Assembly (NCBI GenBank): GCA_944377745.1
Contig: CALWFV010000001.1
Location: forward strand, 304,863-368,862
From: an uncultured Mediterraneibacter sp.
GTDB taxonomy: Bacteria > Bacillota > Clostridia > Lachnospirales > Lachnospiraceae
Reading direction: 5' to 3'
Length of the DNA stretch: 64,000 nt
This document shows positions 33,510-40,924 of this stretch, one piece after another. A model generated the notes under the pieces. The model did no database searches. It saw only the letters and a list, made by a program, of their open reading frames with translations, and was not told the DNA's origin. Both the position numbers and the translations under genes were made by a program. How positions within the stretch are numbered: position 1 is the first letter of the stretch; each line of letters opens with the position of its first letter.

Positions 33510-34082
33510 ATGGAGAAAAGACCGCCCAGACCGATGACTCCTTTTGACGAGCTTGTCAGCTCTCCTCAGCTGCAGTTGATAAAGCTCCTGCTGCCCTATG
33601 TTCCCCCATCCAGGCGGCGCCTGCTCGCGGCACTCGTCAAGTTTCTGGAGCTGCGCCGGGCAGTCCGAGTCTTCAATGGCCCCGCCGCTGCTGATCTCGG
33701 GTGTCCTCCGGAAAGCAGCGCTGATCCTCGTGCTCTCATAGACAGCATAAAACCCTATCTGGGCCCAAAAGAAGCAGAGATGATGGAGACGTTCATGAAC
33801 ATGAGAGACATCATGTCGATGGCGGAAATGATGCAGGAGAACTCCGAAGGGACTTCTTCCTTCGATCCCGCAGATCTGATGATGGGAATGCTCTCACCGG
33901 AGCAGCAGGAAATGTTCAGCGCATACAGCGACATGTTTTCACAGGCACTGAGCAATGACGGGAAAGGAGATGATGACAGTGGACGAATGGATGAACAATC
34001 CCGCACTGAAGGACATCGATCCGGCGAAGCTGGAACTGATCCGGATGGCGGCCGCCCGGACGAAGGGAAAGTCAGGGCGTGA
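33510..34082 (+). CDS. Hypothetical protein with helical core and acidic tail
   Basis: 190 residues from MEKRPPRPMTPFDELVSSPQ, preceded by a GGAG motif. Residues 15-55 are helical (LQLIKLLLPYVPPSRRRLLA), and residues 95-150 are Met-rich helices (MRDIMSMAEMMQEN, SPEQQEMFSAYSDMF). The final ~38 residues become low-complexity (DGKGDDDSGRMDEQ) exactly where the next gene begins in another frame. The tail may therefore be a by-product of a frameshift, or a true overlap. No family was recognised. Confidence 0.55.
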   Translation: MEKRPPRPMTPFDELVSSPQLQLIKLLLPYVPPSRRRLLAALVKFLELRRAVRVFNGPAAADLGCPPESSADPRALIDSIKPYLGPKEAEMMETFMNMRDIMSMAEMMQENSEGTSSFDPADLMMGMLSPEQQEMFSAYSDMFSQALSNDGKGDDDSGRMDEQSRTEGHRSGEAGTDPDGGRPDEGKVRA

Positions 34083-34263
34083 CCTTGCGCCGGTCATGCT
34101 CGCCCTGATCACAAGTGCCAGCAAGCAGGGGATCCGCTTCTCACCTGATGAGGTATCCCTGATCCTTGATATCCTGAAAGAAGGAAAATCAAAAGAGGAG
34201 CAGGAGCAGATCGACAGGACGATTCGCATGACCAGCTCTATCTTCCAGAAACATATGCAGTGA
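33970..34263 (+). CDS. Hypothetical helical protein overlapping the previous gene
   Basis: 97 residues with MTVDEWMNNPALKDIDPAKL at the start and SLILDILKEGKSKEEQEQID near the end, all predicted helical and highly charged. An AAAGGAG lies directly before the ATGs. It overlaps the upstream gene by 113 bp in a different frame. The protein sequence looks more natural than the upstream gene's tail in the same DNA. A strong hairpin terminator follows. Confidence 0.65.
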   Translation: MMTVDEWMNNPALKDIDPAKLELIRMAAARTKGKSGRDLAPVMLALITSASKQGIRFSPDEVSLILDILKEGKSKEEQEQIDRTIRMTSSIFQKHMQ

Positions 34264-34299
34264 TCCTCATCCAACAGTACCCAAAACAGGATCCTGCCT

Positions 34300-34347
34300 G
34301 AAAGCGGAAGGGGTCTGAAACTGTATTATCAGAACCCTTCCGCTTTC
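34300..34347. terminator. Bidirectional terminator between convergent genes
   Basis: GAAAGCGGAAGGGGTCTGA (34300-34318) and TCAGAACCCTTCCGCTTTC (34329-34347) form a long GC-rich stem, with T-rich sequence on the plus-strand exit side. The stop codon of the thioesterase gene lies within the right arm. Confidence 0.7.
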
Positions 34348-34817
34348 CTCTTCATCCGCATCTCTCTTCTTTTTTCCGCAAACTCCCATTCTGCCTTTTC
34401 CTCCTCGGACTGAAGTATGAGTCGTGGAACCCGCTTCGGTTTGTCATTTTCATCCAGGGCCACCATGGTAAAATACGCCCGGTTGATAGGATGGCGCATC
34501 CCGTCCTCCAGATGCTCCACATACGTATCCACCCGAACCTCCATAGATGTATTTCCCACGTAAGTTACTCTCCCTATAATGATCACCATTTCCCCATTGT
34601 AGGCACCGTGGATAAACCTCAGATTATCCACGGACGCAGTGATGACATTGGATCGGGTATGTCGCTTTGCGACCAGTCCCGCCACCTCATCAAGCCACTG
34701 CATCAGCATCCCGCCGAAAAGCCTTCCTGCTGCGTTCATATGATTCGGTCTTACCATATGGACTGTCTCCACAATGGAATCTTGTACTGTCCGTTCTTCC
34801 GTCATTTTATTCTCCAA
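34329..34817 (-). CDS. Acyl-CoA thioesterase (hotdog fold)
   Basis: Hydrolyses acyl-CoA to free acid and CoA. The 162 residues form a single hotdog domain of the BACH/YciA type, with HMNAAGRLFGGMLMQWLDEV (active-site Asn/Asp and helix), FIHGAYNGEMVIIIGRVTY and TSMEVRVDTYVE. The C-terminal tail is a charged helix (WEFAEKRREMRMKRK). It is monocistronic, with a terminator overlapping its stop. Confidence 0.9.
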   Translation of the reverse strand: MENKMTEERTVQDSIVETVHMVRPNHMNAAGRLFGGMLMQWLDEVAGLVAKRHTRSNVITASVDNLRFIHGAYNGEMVIIIGRVTYVGNTSMEVRVDTYVEHLEDGMRHPINRAYFTMVALDENDKPKRVPRLILQSEEEKAEWEFAEKRREMRMKRKAEGF

Positions 34818-34856
34818 TCCGGATATCCCGCAGATCAGACATCCTTTTTATTTTTT

Positions 34857-34957
34857 TAGTATACCGTGGACACTAAGCTCGTGAAATACCTCGCTAAGTG
34901 TCCAGGTATTACTCACACTAGGCTCGAAAACACCTCGCCAAGTGTTCATAGTATACC
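34857..34957. repeat. Two related hairpins flanked by a 9-bp direct repeat
   Basis: Unit 1 (34868-34903) and unit 2 (34914-34947) share CACTA-GCTCG---A--ACCTCGC-AAGTGT. Each folds on itself: CACTAAGC with GCTAAGTG in unit 1 and CACTAGGC with GCCAAGTG in unit 2, an A-T to G-C compensatory change. TAGTATACC occurs at both 34857-34865 and 34949-34957, like a target-site duplication. No coding potential. Confidence 0.65.
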
Positions 34958-35066
34958 ACGTTTCCGGATACTGTGTCATCTTTCTGCCCGGAAACCACGA
35001 AACAACTTTTTCTGTACATCCCCGGTCTCATCAGCTAAAATAGACAGAAGAAAGGGGATTGTTCCA

Positions 35067-35801
35067 ATGCAGAATATCAAACTTGTCATACAGTATGACG
35101 GCACCCGCTATCTGGGCTGGCAGCGGCCGGAAAATGACGGGTCCCGCCGCACTGTATCTCATAAAATAAAAGAAGTCCTGAACCGCATGACAGGGGAGGA
35201 TATCGTTCTCCATGCCGGAGCCCGGCCCGGTCCCGGCGTCCATGCGCTGGCCCAGACTGCCAGTTTTCAGACCGGCTCCTCACTGAAACCGGAAGAATTC
35301 CTCGAAAATCTCAACCTCTACCTTCCACGGGACATCGCTGTTTTGACCGCCGCGAACGCCCCGGAACGGTTTCGTGCCGATCTGAACGCCGTATCCAGGA
35401 CTTATGAATACCGGATCTGCACGGAAGAAATATACGATGTATTCCGCATGAAATATGAAGCCCACTGTTTTCCCGCCCCGGATGTTCCGCTCATGGAAGA
35501 GGCTGCCGGCCTTTTGAAGGGCAGGCATGACTTCCGGTATTTTTCCTCCGGTCGAAAAAAGAAAGGAACAGAAAAAGAGATCTCTGATATCAGTTTTGTC
35601 CAGGACTCCGGCCGGATCACAATCCGGATCACCGCAAACGATTTTCTGCAGCGGATGCCCGAACACCTCTTCGGTGTTCTCCTGGAGACGGGAATGGGGC
35701 TCCGGACCCCCGAAAGTATCCGAAACATTCTGGACGGGACAGAGAAAGCAGGGATCCCCGCCGTGTCCAAAGGTCTCCTGCTTAAAGATATACAATATTA
35801 A
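35067..35801 (+). CDS. TruA-like pseudouridine synthase lacking the catalytic Asp
   Basis: A 244-residue protein with the TruA fold: KLVIQYDGTRYLGWQRPEND at the N terminus, then FRADLNAVSRTYEYRI, HDFRYFS and ITANDFLQRMPEHLFGVLLE. In active TruA the loop reads GRTDxGVHA. Here residues 52-60 read ARPGPGVHA, so the catalytic Asp is Gly55 (codon 35229-35231). It may be an inactive or repurposed paralogue. The start at 35067 follows AAAGGGGAT. Upstream lie the paired hairpins. Confidence 0.85.
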   Translation: MQNIKLVIQYDGTRYLGWQRPENDGSRRTVSHKIKEVLNRMTGEDIVLHAGARPGPGVHALAQTASFQTGSSLKPEEFLENLNLYLPRDIAVLTAANAPERFRADLNAVSRTYEYRICTEEIYDVFRMKYEAHCFPAPDVPLMEEAAGLLKGRHDFRYFSSGRKKKGTEKEISDISFVQDSGRITIRITANDFLQRMPEHLFGVLLETGMGLRTPESIRNILDGTEKAGIPAVSKGLLLKDIQY

Positions 35802-35802
35802 A

Positions 35803-35835
35803 TCGGATAGGGGAAGATTCCCTTATCGCACAAAA
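35803..35835 (-). repeat. Dispersed repeat family 1, short copy C
   Basis: Read on the minus strand: TTTTGTGCGATAAG joined to GGGAATCTTCCCCTATCCGA. These are the two ends of copy A without its 104-bp interior. It begins 2 bp after the stop of the TruA-like gene. Confidence 0.7.
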
Positions 35836-35837
35836 CC

Positions 35838-35870
35838 GCCGGGAGCAGCCATCCTGCCCCGGCAGTTTTT
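35838..35870. terminator. Terminator between the TruA-like gene and feoB
   Basis: GCCGGGAGCAG and CTGCCCCGGC form a GC-rich stem followed by GTTTTT on the plus strand. On the minus strand GGTTTTG follows, so it may serve both convergent genes. Confidence 0.7.
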
Positions 35871-35886
35871 ATGTACTTCATGTTCC

Positions 35887-37932
35887 TTACAGGAACAGTC
35901 CCACAATATGATAGATGATAAAGCTCACCACCCAGGCAGTCGCAAGCTGGAACAGGATGATTCCCAAAGTCAGCTTTTTGCTTCCCACTTCCCGGTTGAT
36001 TGTAGCGATGGTCGCCGTACACGGAACATACAACAGGCAGAATACCATCAGGGAATAAGCATTCGCCGCGCCGAATCCCATAGACGCCAACAGGGCCACG
36101 AAGCTGTCCATCCCGTGAGCTGTAGTGATATTCTGGATGCCGAAGAGCACGCTGCAGCTTGACACGACTACTTCCTTTGCAGCGATCCCCGAGATCAGCG
36201 CCACCACGATCTGCCAGTATCCCAGTCCCAGTGGGGCGAAGAACGGCACGATCGCTTTTCCGATCAGGGAGCCGAAACTCTCTGAGATATCCGTAACATA
36301 TCCGGTCGTACCAAAGTTCAGCAGGACCCACATGATAATGGACGCCAGAAAGATAACGGTACCGGCTTTTGTCAGGTAATCCTTCACCTTCTCCCATACA
36401 TAGAGGGCGATAGTCCGGGCATTTGGAGCCTTGTACTCCGGGAGCTCGATGAGCAGTTCGTTCTCTGCCTTGCTGCCATCAACCTTTGACAGGATGTACG
36501 CAGTCAGGATCGCCACTACGATTCCCAAAAGATACATGGAATAACATGCCACCATCGCGTATTTCCCGAAAAACATGGACGAGAACAGCACATAGATCGG
36601 CAGTCTCGCGCTACAGGACATAAACGGTGTCACGAGGATCGTCTTCAGCCTGTCCTTCCTGTGTTCCAGCGCCCTAGACGCCATGATCGCAGGAACCGAA
36701 CATCCGAACCCGAGGAGCATCGGGAGGAACGCCCTTCCCGACAGTCCCAGATGTCCCATGATATCGTCCATGACAAAGGCCACCCTCGCCATGTATCCGC
36801 TGTCCTCCAGGAACGCAAGCGCAAGGAACAGAATAAAGATATTCGGCAGGAAGGTCAGGATCCCGCCCACCCCGGAAATAATCCCGTCCACGATCAGGGA
36901 TTCGATCATCGGAGATACCCCCGCAGCTTCAAACGCGTTCCCCACAGCTCCTGTCAGCAGGTCAAGTCCGGTCTCAAAGTATCCTTTCAGCCAGTCTCCC
37001 ACGGTAAAGGTCAGGAAGAACACCAGCGCCATGATCAGAAGAAAGATGGGAAGTCCCAGCCATTTCCCGGTCATGTACCGGTCGATCCGGTCCGTGCGCT
37101 CTTCCTTCTCACTCTTGTTTACAAGTACCTCCTCGATGACTTCATCGATGAAATCATATTTCTCATTGATAATATCTTTCTCATAACTCCGATCCACAAT
37201 GCCTTCTACGTCCACCGGATATTTCTCCATTACGGAAGCGTCCTGCTCCAGCACCTTGATGGCGTGCCAGCGCATGTTCTCCATCGCCGGATATTTCTTC
37301 CTGAACTGCTCTATGATCAGGTCGATCTTGTCCTCGATCTCATCGCTGTACACCATGGCATACTCGCTGTGATGATCATGCCTGTGCTTTGACTTGTCCG
37401 AGTGGTGGTGGATAAAGGGCCCCTGTTTCTCATATTCGTTGTGATGGGCAACCGCATGCATCAGGATCTCCAGCCCGCTCCGCTTCCTTGCAGAGACCGG
37501 GATACAGGGGATTCCCAGCATCTCCGGCAGACGGTGAAAATCAATCTCCATCCCTCTCTCTTCCACCACGTCCATCATGTTCAGCGCCAGGACGACCGGT
37601 TTTCCCAGCTCGATAAGCTGCAGCGTCAGATAGAGATTTCTCTCCAGACAGGAGGCGTCCGCCACATCCACGATGACGTCCACCTCATCGCTCATGATAC
37701 ACTCACGGGATACCTTTTCCTCCATTGTATAGGAAGTCAGGCTGTAAATTCCCGGCAGGTCGATCAGTTTAAACTCCTGCCCTTTGTAAAACGTCCTTCC
37801 TTCTTTTTTCTCCACGGTAACGCCGGGCCAGTTTGCCACTTTCAGGTTCGCTCCCGTATACGCGTTGAACAAAGTAGTCTTCCCGCAGTTTGGATTCCCG
37901 ATGAATCCCACATTGATCACTTTTCCGCTCAT
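35887..37932 (-). CDS. feoB: Ferrous iron transporter FeoB
   Basis: Fe2+ uptake transporter with a G-protein domain. It has 681 residues. GTPase motifs are GNPNCGKTTLFNAYTG (P-loop, residues 12-27), DLPGIYSL and LNMMD. A linker at residues 175-188 is rich in His (HHHSDKSKHRHDHH), which could bind metal. The membrane part has two Gate motifs, around FLPMLLGFGCSVPAIMASRA and FMSCSARLPIYVL, with the key Cys residues. It overlaps the feoA stop by ATGA. Confidence 0.96.
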   Translation of the reverse strand: MSGKVINVGFIGNPNCGKTTLFNAYTGANLKVANWPGVTVEKKEGRTFYKGQEFKLIDLPGIYSLTSYTMEEKVSRECIMSDEVDVIVDVADASCLERNLYLTLQLIELGKPVVLALNMMDVVEERGMEIDFHRLPEMLGIPCIPVSARKRSGLEILMHAVAHHNEYEKQGPFIHHHSDKSKHRHDHHSEYAMVYSDEIEDKIDLIIEQFRKKYPAMENMRWHAIKVLEQDASVMEKYPVDVEGIVDRSYEKDIINEKYDFIDEVIEEVLVNKSEKEERTDRIDRYMTGKWLGLPIFLLIMALVFFLTFTVGDWLKGYFETGLDLLTGAVGNAFEAAGVSPMIESLIVDGIISGVGGILTFLPNIFILFLALAFLEDSGYMARVAFVMDDIMGHLGLSGRAFLPMLLGFGCSVPAIMASRALEHRKDRLKTILVTPFMSCSARLPIYVLFSSMFFGKYAMVACYSMYLLGIVVAILTAYILSKVDGSKAENELLIELPEYKAPNARTIALYVWEKVKDYLTKAGTVIFLASIIMWVLLNFGTTGYVTDISESFGSLIGKAIVPFFAPLGLGYWQIVVALISGIAAKEVVVSSCSVLFGIQNITTAHGMDSFVALLASMGFGAANAYSLMVFCLLYVPCTATIATINREVGSKKLTLGIILFQLATAWVVSFIIYHIVGLFL

Positions 37933-38156
37933 GCTGCCGCCTCCTTGACAATAATATTGTCGGCGATGCGGCGGCCCAGAGCAAATCTGGTTCCCCGGAA
38001 GCGCACGGTCAGCGCTCCCTTCTTGTCATTGTTAAGGATCGTGATCTGAGACCCCTGGGTCAGTCCCAGAGCCTCAAGTCTCCGTTCCAGGTTCAGTTCG
38101 ATATGAATTTCTTCTACCGTATAGGTACGGCCGTTTTTTCCTTCTTTCAGTCTCAT
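37929..38156 (-). CDS. feoA: Ferrous iron transport protein FeoA
   Basis: Small SH3-like cytosolic partner of FeoB, about 75 residues. LERRLEALGLTQGSQITIL and the C-terminal VRFRGTRFALGRRIADNIIV are typical. Another ATG three codons upstream is possible. It overlaps feoB by 4 bp and is preceded by a promoter with a Fur-type box and a leader hairpin. Confidence 0.94.
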   Translation of the reverse strand: MRLKEGKNGRTYTVEEIHIELNLERRLEALGLTQGSQITILNNDKKGALTVRFRGTRFALGRRIADNIIVKEAAA

Positions 38157-38204
38157 ATGCCTCATCCTTTTGTATCGAAACTTATTACAGATATACGCAT
38201 TTCT

Positions 38205-38245
38205 AGCGCCGGAAACAGGAAAAAATGATTTCCGTCTCCGGCGCT
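38205..38245 (-). promoter_or_regulatory. Leader hairpin upstream of feoA
   Basis: AGCGCCGGA (38205-38213) and TCCGGCGCT (38237-38245) form a perfect 9-bp stem with further inner pairing (GGAAA with TTTCC). It lies between the promoter and feoA and has no T run in the direction of transcription. It may be an mRNA-stabilising or attenuating structure. Confidence 0.5.
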
Positions 38246-38248
38246 ATT

Positions 38249-38261
38249 GATAATAATTATC
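38249..38261. promoter_or_regulatory. Fur-type box for feoAB
   Basis: GATAATAATTATC is a 6-1-6 inverted repeat matching the Fur half-site core GATAAT. It lies 7 bp downstream of the -10 element, where a bound repressor would block transcription when iron is plentiful. Confidence 0.65.
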
Positions 38262-38268
38262 CATTAGC

Positions 38269-38297
38269 ATTATAGCTGTTTCAGGCATATAAGTCAA
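38269..38297 (-). promoter_or_regulatory. Sigma-A promoter for feoAB
   Basis: TTGACT (38292-38297), 17-bp spacer, TATAAT (38269-38274) on the minus strand. Upstream, from 38298 to 38478, nothing was recognised. Confidence 0.75.
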
Positions 38298-38478
38298 TTA
38301 CAAGGAAATTTTCTGTTGCTCCAAGTCAAAAAAATGGGTTGAGTAGACTTGCTCCTTGCAGTGCAAGCCTCTCTACAGAACCGGAATTTTCTCATAATTA
38401 TCTTTTTCTCTTTTCTAACAACAGTGCCGATCATTCCCAGAAAATAAGCTTAATGAATTTTATTAGAGGTGACTATAT

Positions 38479-39007
38479 ATGGTTTTTTGTAACGGGAACG
38501 GCAGGATAGTTGCTGCATGATGTGGTAAATGAACTTATCTGGCGGAGGTATGATATAGTTGCCTCCGATATAACGGAAGGGCACAGCGGAATATATGATG
38601 ATAATAATGCGCCGGCCTCCCATATTTCGTATGTACATCTGGATATCGCAGACCGTGATTCGGTAAAAAAGGCTCTCAGAGAGTATGATCCGAATACTGA
38701 GATCTACTGTGATGCCTGGACGGCAGTGAACCTAGCTGAGAAAAAGAGCCGGGAGGCCTATCTGATCAATGCGCAGGCGATCCGAAATGTTGCAGAAGCC
38801 TGCCATGCACTGGATATAAGACTGATGTATATCAGCATTGATTATGTCTTTGACGGCAGCGGGGAAAATCTGAATGACATTCCTGTGACAACTGCAGAAT
38901 ACAGCATATCAAAGGCAAGAAGCCTCTTTAACAGCAAATTCGATAAAATCAAGCTATCCGGGAAGGTTTCCCCCCTCCCTGATTGGAGGGACGCTGTCCA
39001 CGGATAG
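38479..39007 (+). pseudogene. dTDP-4-dehydrorhamnose reductase remnant (rmlD/rfbD)
   Basis: The frame TTT GTA ACG GGA ACG GCA GGA (FVTGTAG, the NAD motif) at 38486-38506 runs into a TAG at 38507-38509 and continues as LLHDVVNELIWRRYDIVASD. The ATG at 38479 is in another frame, so the T6 run before it probably holds an extra base. YISIDYVFDGSGE matches the family STDYVFDG box. The text then jumps to TAEYSISKARSLFNSKFDKI and PLPDWRDAV, the family's C terminus, so about 100 residues are missing. Three lesions make this a clear pseudogene. Confidence 0.85.
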
Positions 39008-39039
39008 TTGCAGAAATTAGATTTTGAAGGAGTCATTTA

Positions 39040-39258
39040 ATGGGAGCGATAAGCGTTGAGAGAAATCCCAAGGGGATTGAGGGGATGCACTTTCAGAAGG
39101 AGTCCCCATAGGAAAAGCTCGTGTGCGTTATCCGTGGGAGAGTCTATGATGTTCCTCTTTATCTGAGAAAAGAAAGTTCTACATATGGACAGTGGTGCGG
39201 AACGGAACTGATTTTAAGTGATAGGAATCAGCTTAGGAGATGGATTTTTTCACTATAG
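39040..39258 (+). pseudogene. dTDP-4-dehydrorhamnose 3,5-epimerase remnant (rmlC/rfbC)
   Basis: After GAAGGAG the frame reads MGAISVERNPKGIEGMHFQK, then ESP, a TAG at 39109-39111, then EKLVCVIRGRVYDVPLYLRK and STYGQWCGTELILSDRN before a stop at 39256-39258. HFQK and the RGRVYDV--YLRK--STYGQW block are diagnostic of RmlC. The N-terminal start is fused directly to the middle of the enzyme, so internal DNA is lost, and the C-terminal half is absent. It lies 32 bp after the rmlD remnant. Confidence 0.85.
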
Positions 39259-39681
39259 TCCTGATCTCAGTTTAAGCAGCGTTTCGTTAAGAAGTGTTGA
39301 TGATGTGCTTTTTGTATATGGGAAATATACAATGTCAACTCCAACTTTTTTGAACTCTTCCTCATACTTATTCCATTTCTCTGTATTTTTCCAGTCATCA
39401 CCGACAAACATCACATTAAAATGATATTTTTGCCAAGCCCCCATCTTATTCATATCCTGCTGCGGTACTGCCTTATCCACATACCGTATCGCCTGAACGA
39501 TCTGAAGCCTTTCATCAAACGGAATCACCGCCCGTTTATGTTTATACTCCACCAGATCGTCACTGCTAACCCCCACAATCAAATAGTCACATTGCTCTTT
39601 CGCGCGCCGCAGCAGATTCAGATGACCAATATGAAACAGATCAAAAACTCCTGTGGTATACCCAATCTTATATTTTGCCAT
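39253..39681 (-). CDS. TagD-like cytidylyltransferase
   Basis: Nucleotidyltransferase of the glycerol-3-phosphate/choline/ethanolamine-phosphate cytidylyltransferase group. It has 142 residues. The catalytic HxGH motif is HIGH in TTGVFDLFHIGHLNLLRRAK, and the C-terminal STSSTLL resembles the family's ISTS motif. It would make a CDP-activated alcohol phosphate. The start at 39681 follows AGAGGAGGC. It is the last gene of the long glycan operon, 14 bp after the DUF362 gene, and meets the rmlC remnant tail to tail. Confidence 0.88.
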   Translation of the reverse strand: MAKYKIGYTTGVFDLFHIGHLNLLRRAKEQCDYLIVGVSSDDLVEYKHKRAVIPFDERLQIVQAIRYVDKAVPQQDMNKMGAWQKYHFNVMFVGDDWKNTEKWNKYEEEFKKVGVDIVYFPYTKSTSSTLLNETLLKLRSGL

Positions 39682-39695
39682 TATCAAAGCCTCCT

Positions 39696-40922
39696 CTAGG
39701 AAATCCACTTCTCATCTTCTCTAAGTTCTCTCCAATATTCCGACGGATAATAGTCAAGCTGCTTCCCTTTTATTTGACCCGCTGTACACATATTCATTTC
39801 ATCATTTGATACGATAATTTCTTCCAGACTAAGTTCATTCTTAAGGAAATAATTCAAATACGGAATCTTCTCAGGAATAAGTCCCATCAATTTCACTGTG
39901 GCAAGATCTGTCGCCAGAAGGTTCTCCCCTGCCGTCAACATTCTGGAGTTCTTTGCATGGACACAGAAAGGCCCTTTTCCCTCTCCCCCTATTATTCCAT
40001 CCACAATCGAAAAATATTTTCTTTTTTTCAACTCCATAGCGTGGTATAAATCCACAACCATCCGCCAGATCGTATCATTTCCATTCCAGGCTCCCCGTTC
40101 CTTTACTTTGGCAAACTGTCCTTTCAACCAGCTTGTAAAGTCCGGATACTCATCTCCGCCTACCGCCGGAAACCCGATACGCCAATGAACCAGATGATTC
40201 TTTTCGGTAATTGCTCCAACCAGACCTTTCAGATTAAGTGTTACCCCCACTTTATGGTGTGTTTTCATTTTCGGAAGAGAAATATACACGTCAGCATCAT
40301 AGATACTCTTGGAAAAGCCATAAAGTTGTATATCCCTAGTGTGAGCCTTTATCGTGTCTTTTCTTTGATCAAATACACCTCGAAACAGCAATGGATTCAC
40401 TCCATAAAGCATGGACTGTTTTCCAAGGTTTATGACTTCCTGCCCTAGCGGATCTCCCTTCGCCTTTGCCATTTTATTTTTATTCCCATAATCTTTCAGA
40501 TCACGGCAGATCAGCGGACGAAGATCAAGAATCTCGCAGGGAATGTCATATTTCTTTTCCAAGCGCCTTATATCTAGCAGCCGCATCAATTCTTCAAAAT
40601 CTGCATCAATGGATGGATTATCCCCTATGATAATCTTTCCTCTTCCTTTCAATGCCACCGCGACATAATCAGCCGTCACCTCTACCAGATTGGGATGGGT
40701 GATAACGCTGTATAAAGTATCCTTATGAGGGCACGATTTTCTCCAGCATGATGCGACCCAGTTCGGCTTGATAAACACTGTCATTCCCGGTTTTATCATC
40801 TCTCCAAGAGGATTTTCGGGATCGTAACCAAGCTGCCGGAACAGGGAATCCACTGCTCTTTTCACCTCGCTTATGCCGTAACTTTCAGCGTGTGCTGAAG
40901 CGACTCGATATCCGACATCCAT
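39696..40922 (-). CDS. DUF362 domain protein
   Basis: A 408-residue protein with the DUF362 pattern MTVFIKPNWV, GRGKIIIGDNPSIDADFEEL, SLPKMKTHHKVGVTLNLKGL and FSIVDGIIGGEGKGP. No ferredoxin-type Cys cluster is present, unlike some relatives. The biochemical role of the family is not settled, and members occur in biosynthetic clusters. It starts 2 bp after the preceding ligase gene, so it is coupled to it. Confidence 0.85.
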   Translation of the reverse strand: MDVGYRVASAHAESYGISEVKRAVDSLFRQLGYDPENPLGEMIKPGMTVFIKPNWVASCWRKSCPHKDTLYSVITHPNLVEVTADYVAVALKGRGKIIIGDNPSIDADFEELMRLLDIRRLEKKYDIPCEILDLRPLICRDLKDYGNKNKMAKAKGDPLGQEVINLGKQSMLYGVNPLLFRGVFDQRKDTIKAHTRDIQLYGFSKSIYDADVYISLPKMKTHHKVGVTLNLKGLVGAITEKNHLVHWRIGFPAVGGDEYPDFTSWLKGQFAKVKERGAWNGNDTIWRMVVDLYHAMELKKRKYFSIVDGIIGGEGKGPFCVHAKNSRMLTAGENLLATDLATVKLMGLIPEKIPYLNYFLKNELSLEEIIVSNDEMNMCTAGQIKGKQLDYYPSEYWRELREDEKWIS

Positions 40923-40924
40923 AC

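Noticed and set aside
38298-38478. Second promoter or gene in the feoA-rmlD gap
   Set aside because: AT-rich sequence without a convincing -35/-10 pair, ribosome binding site with open frame, or strong hairpin.
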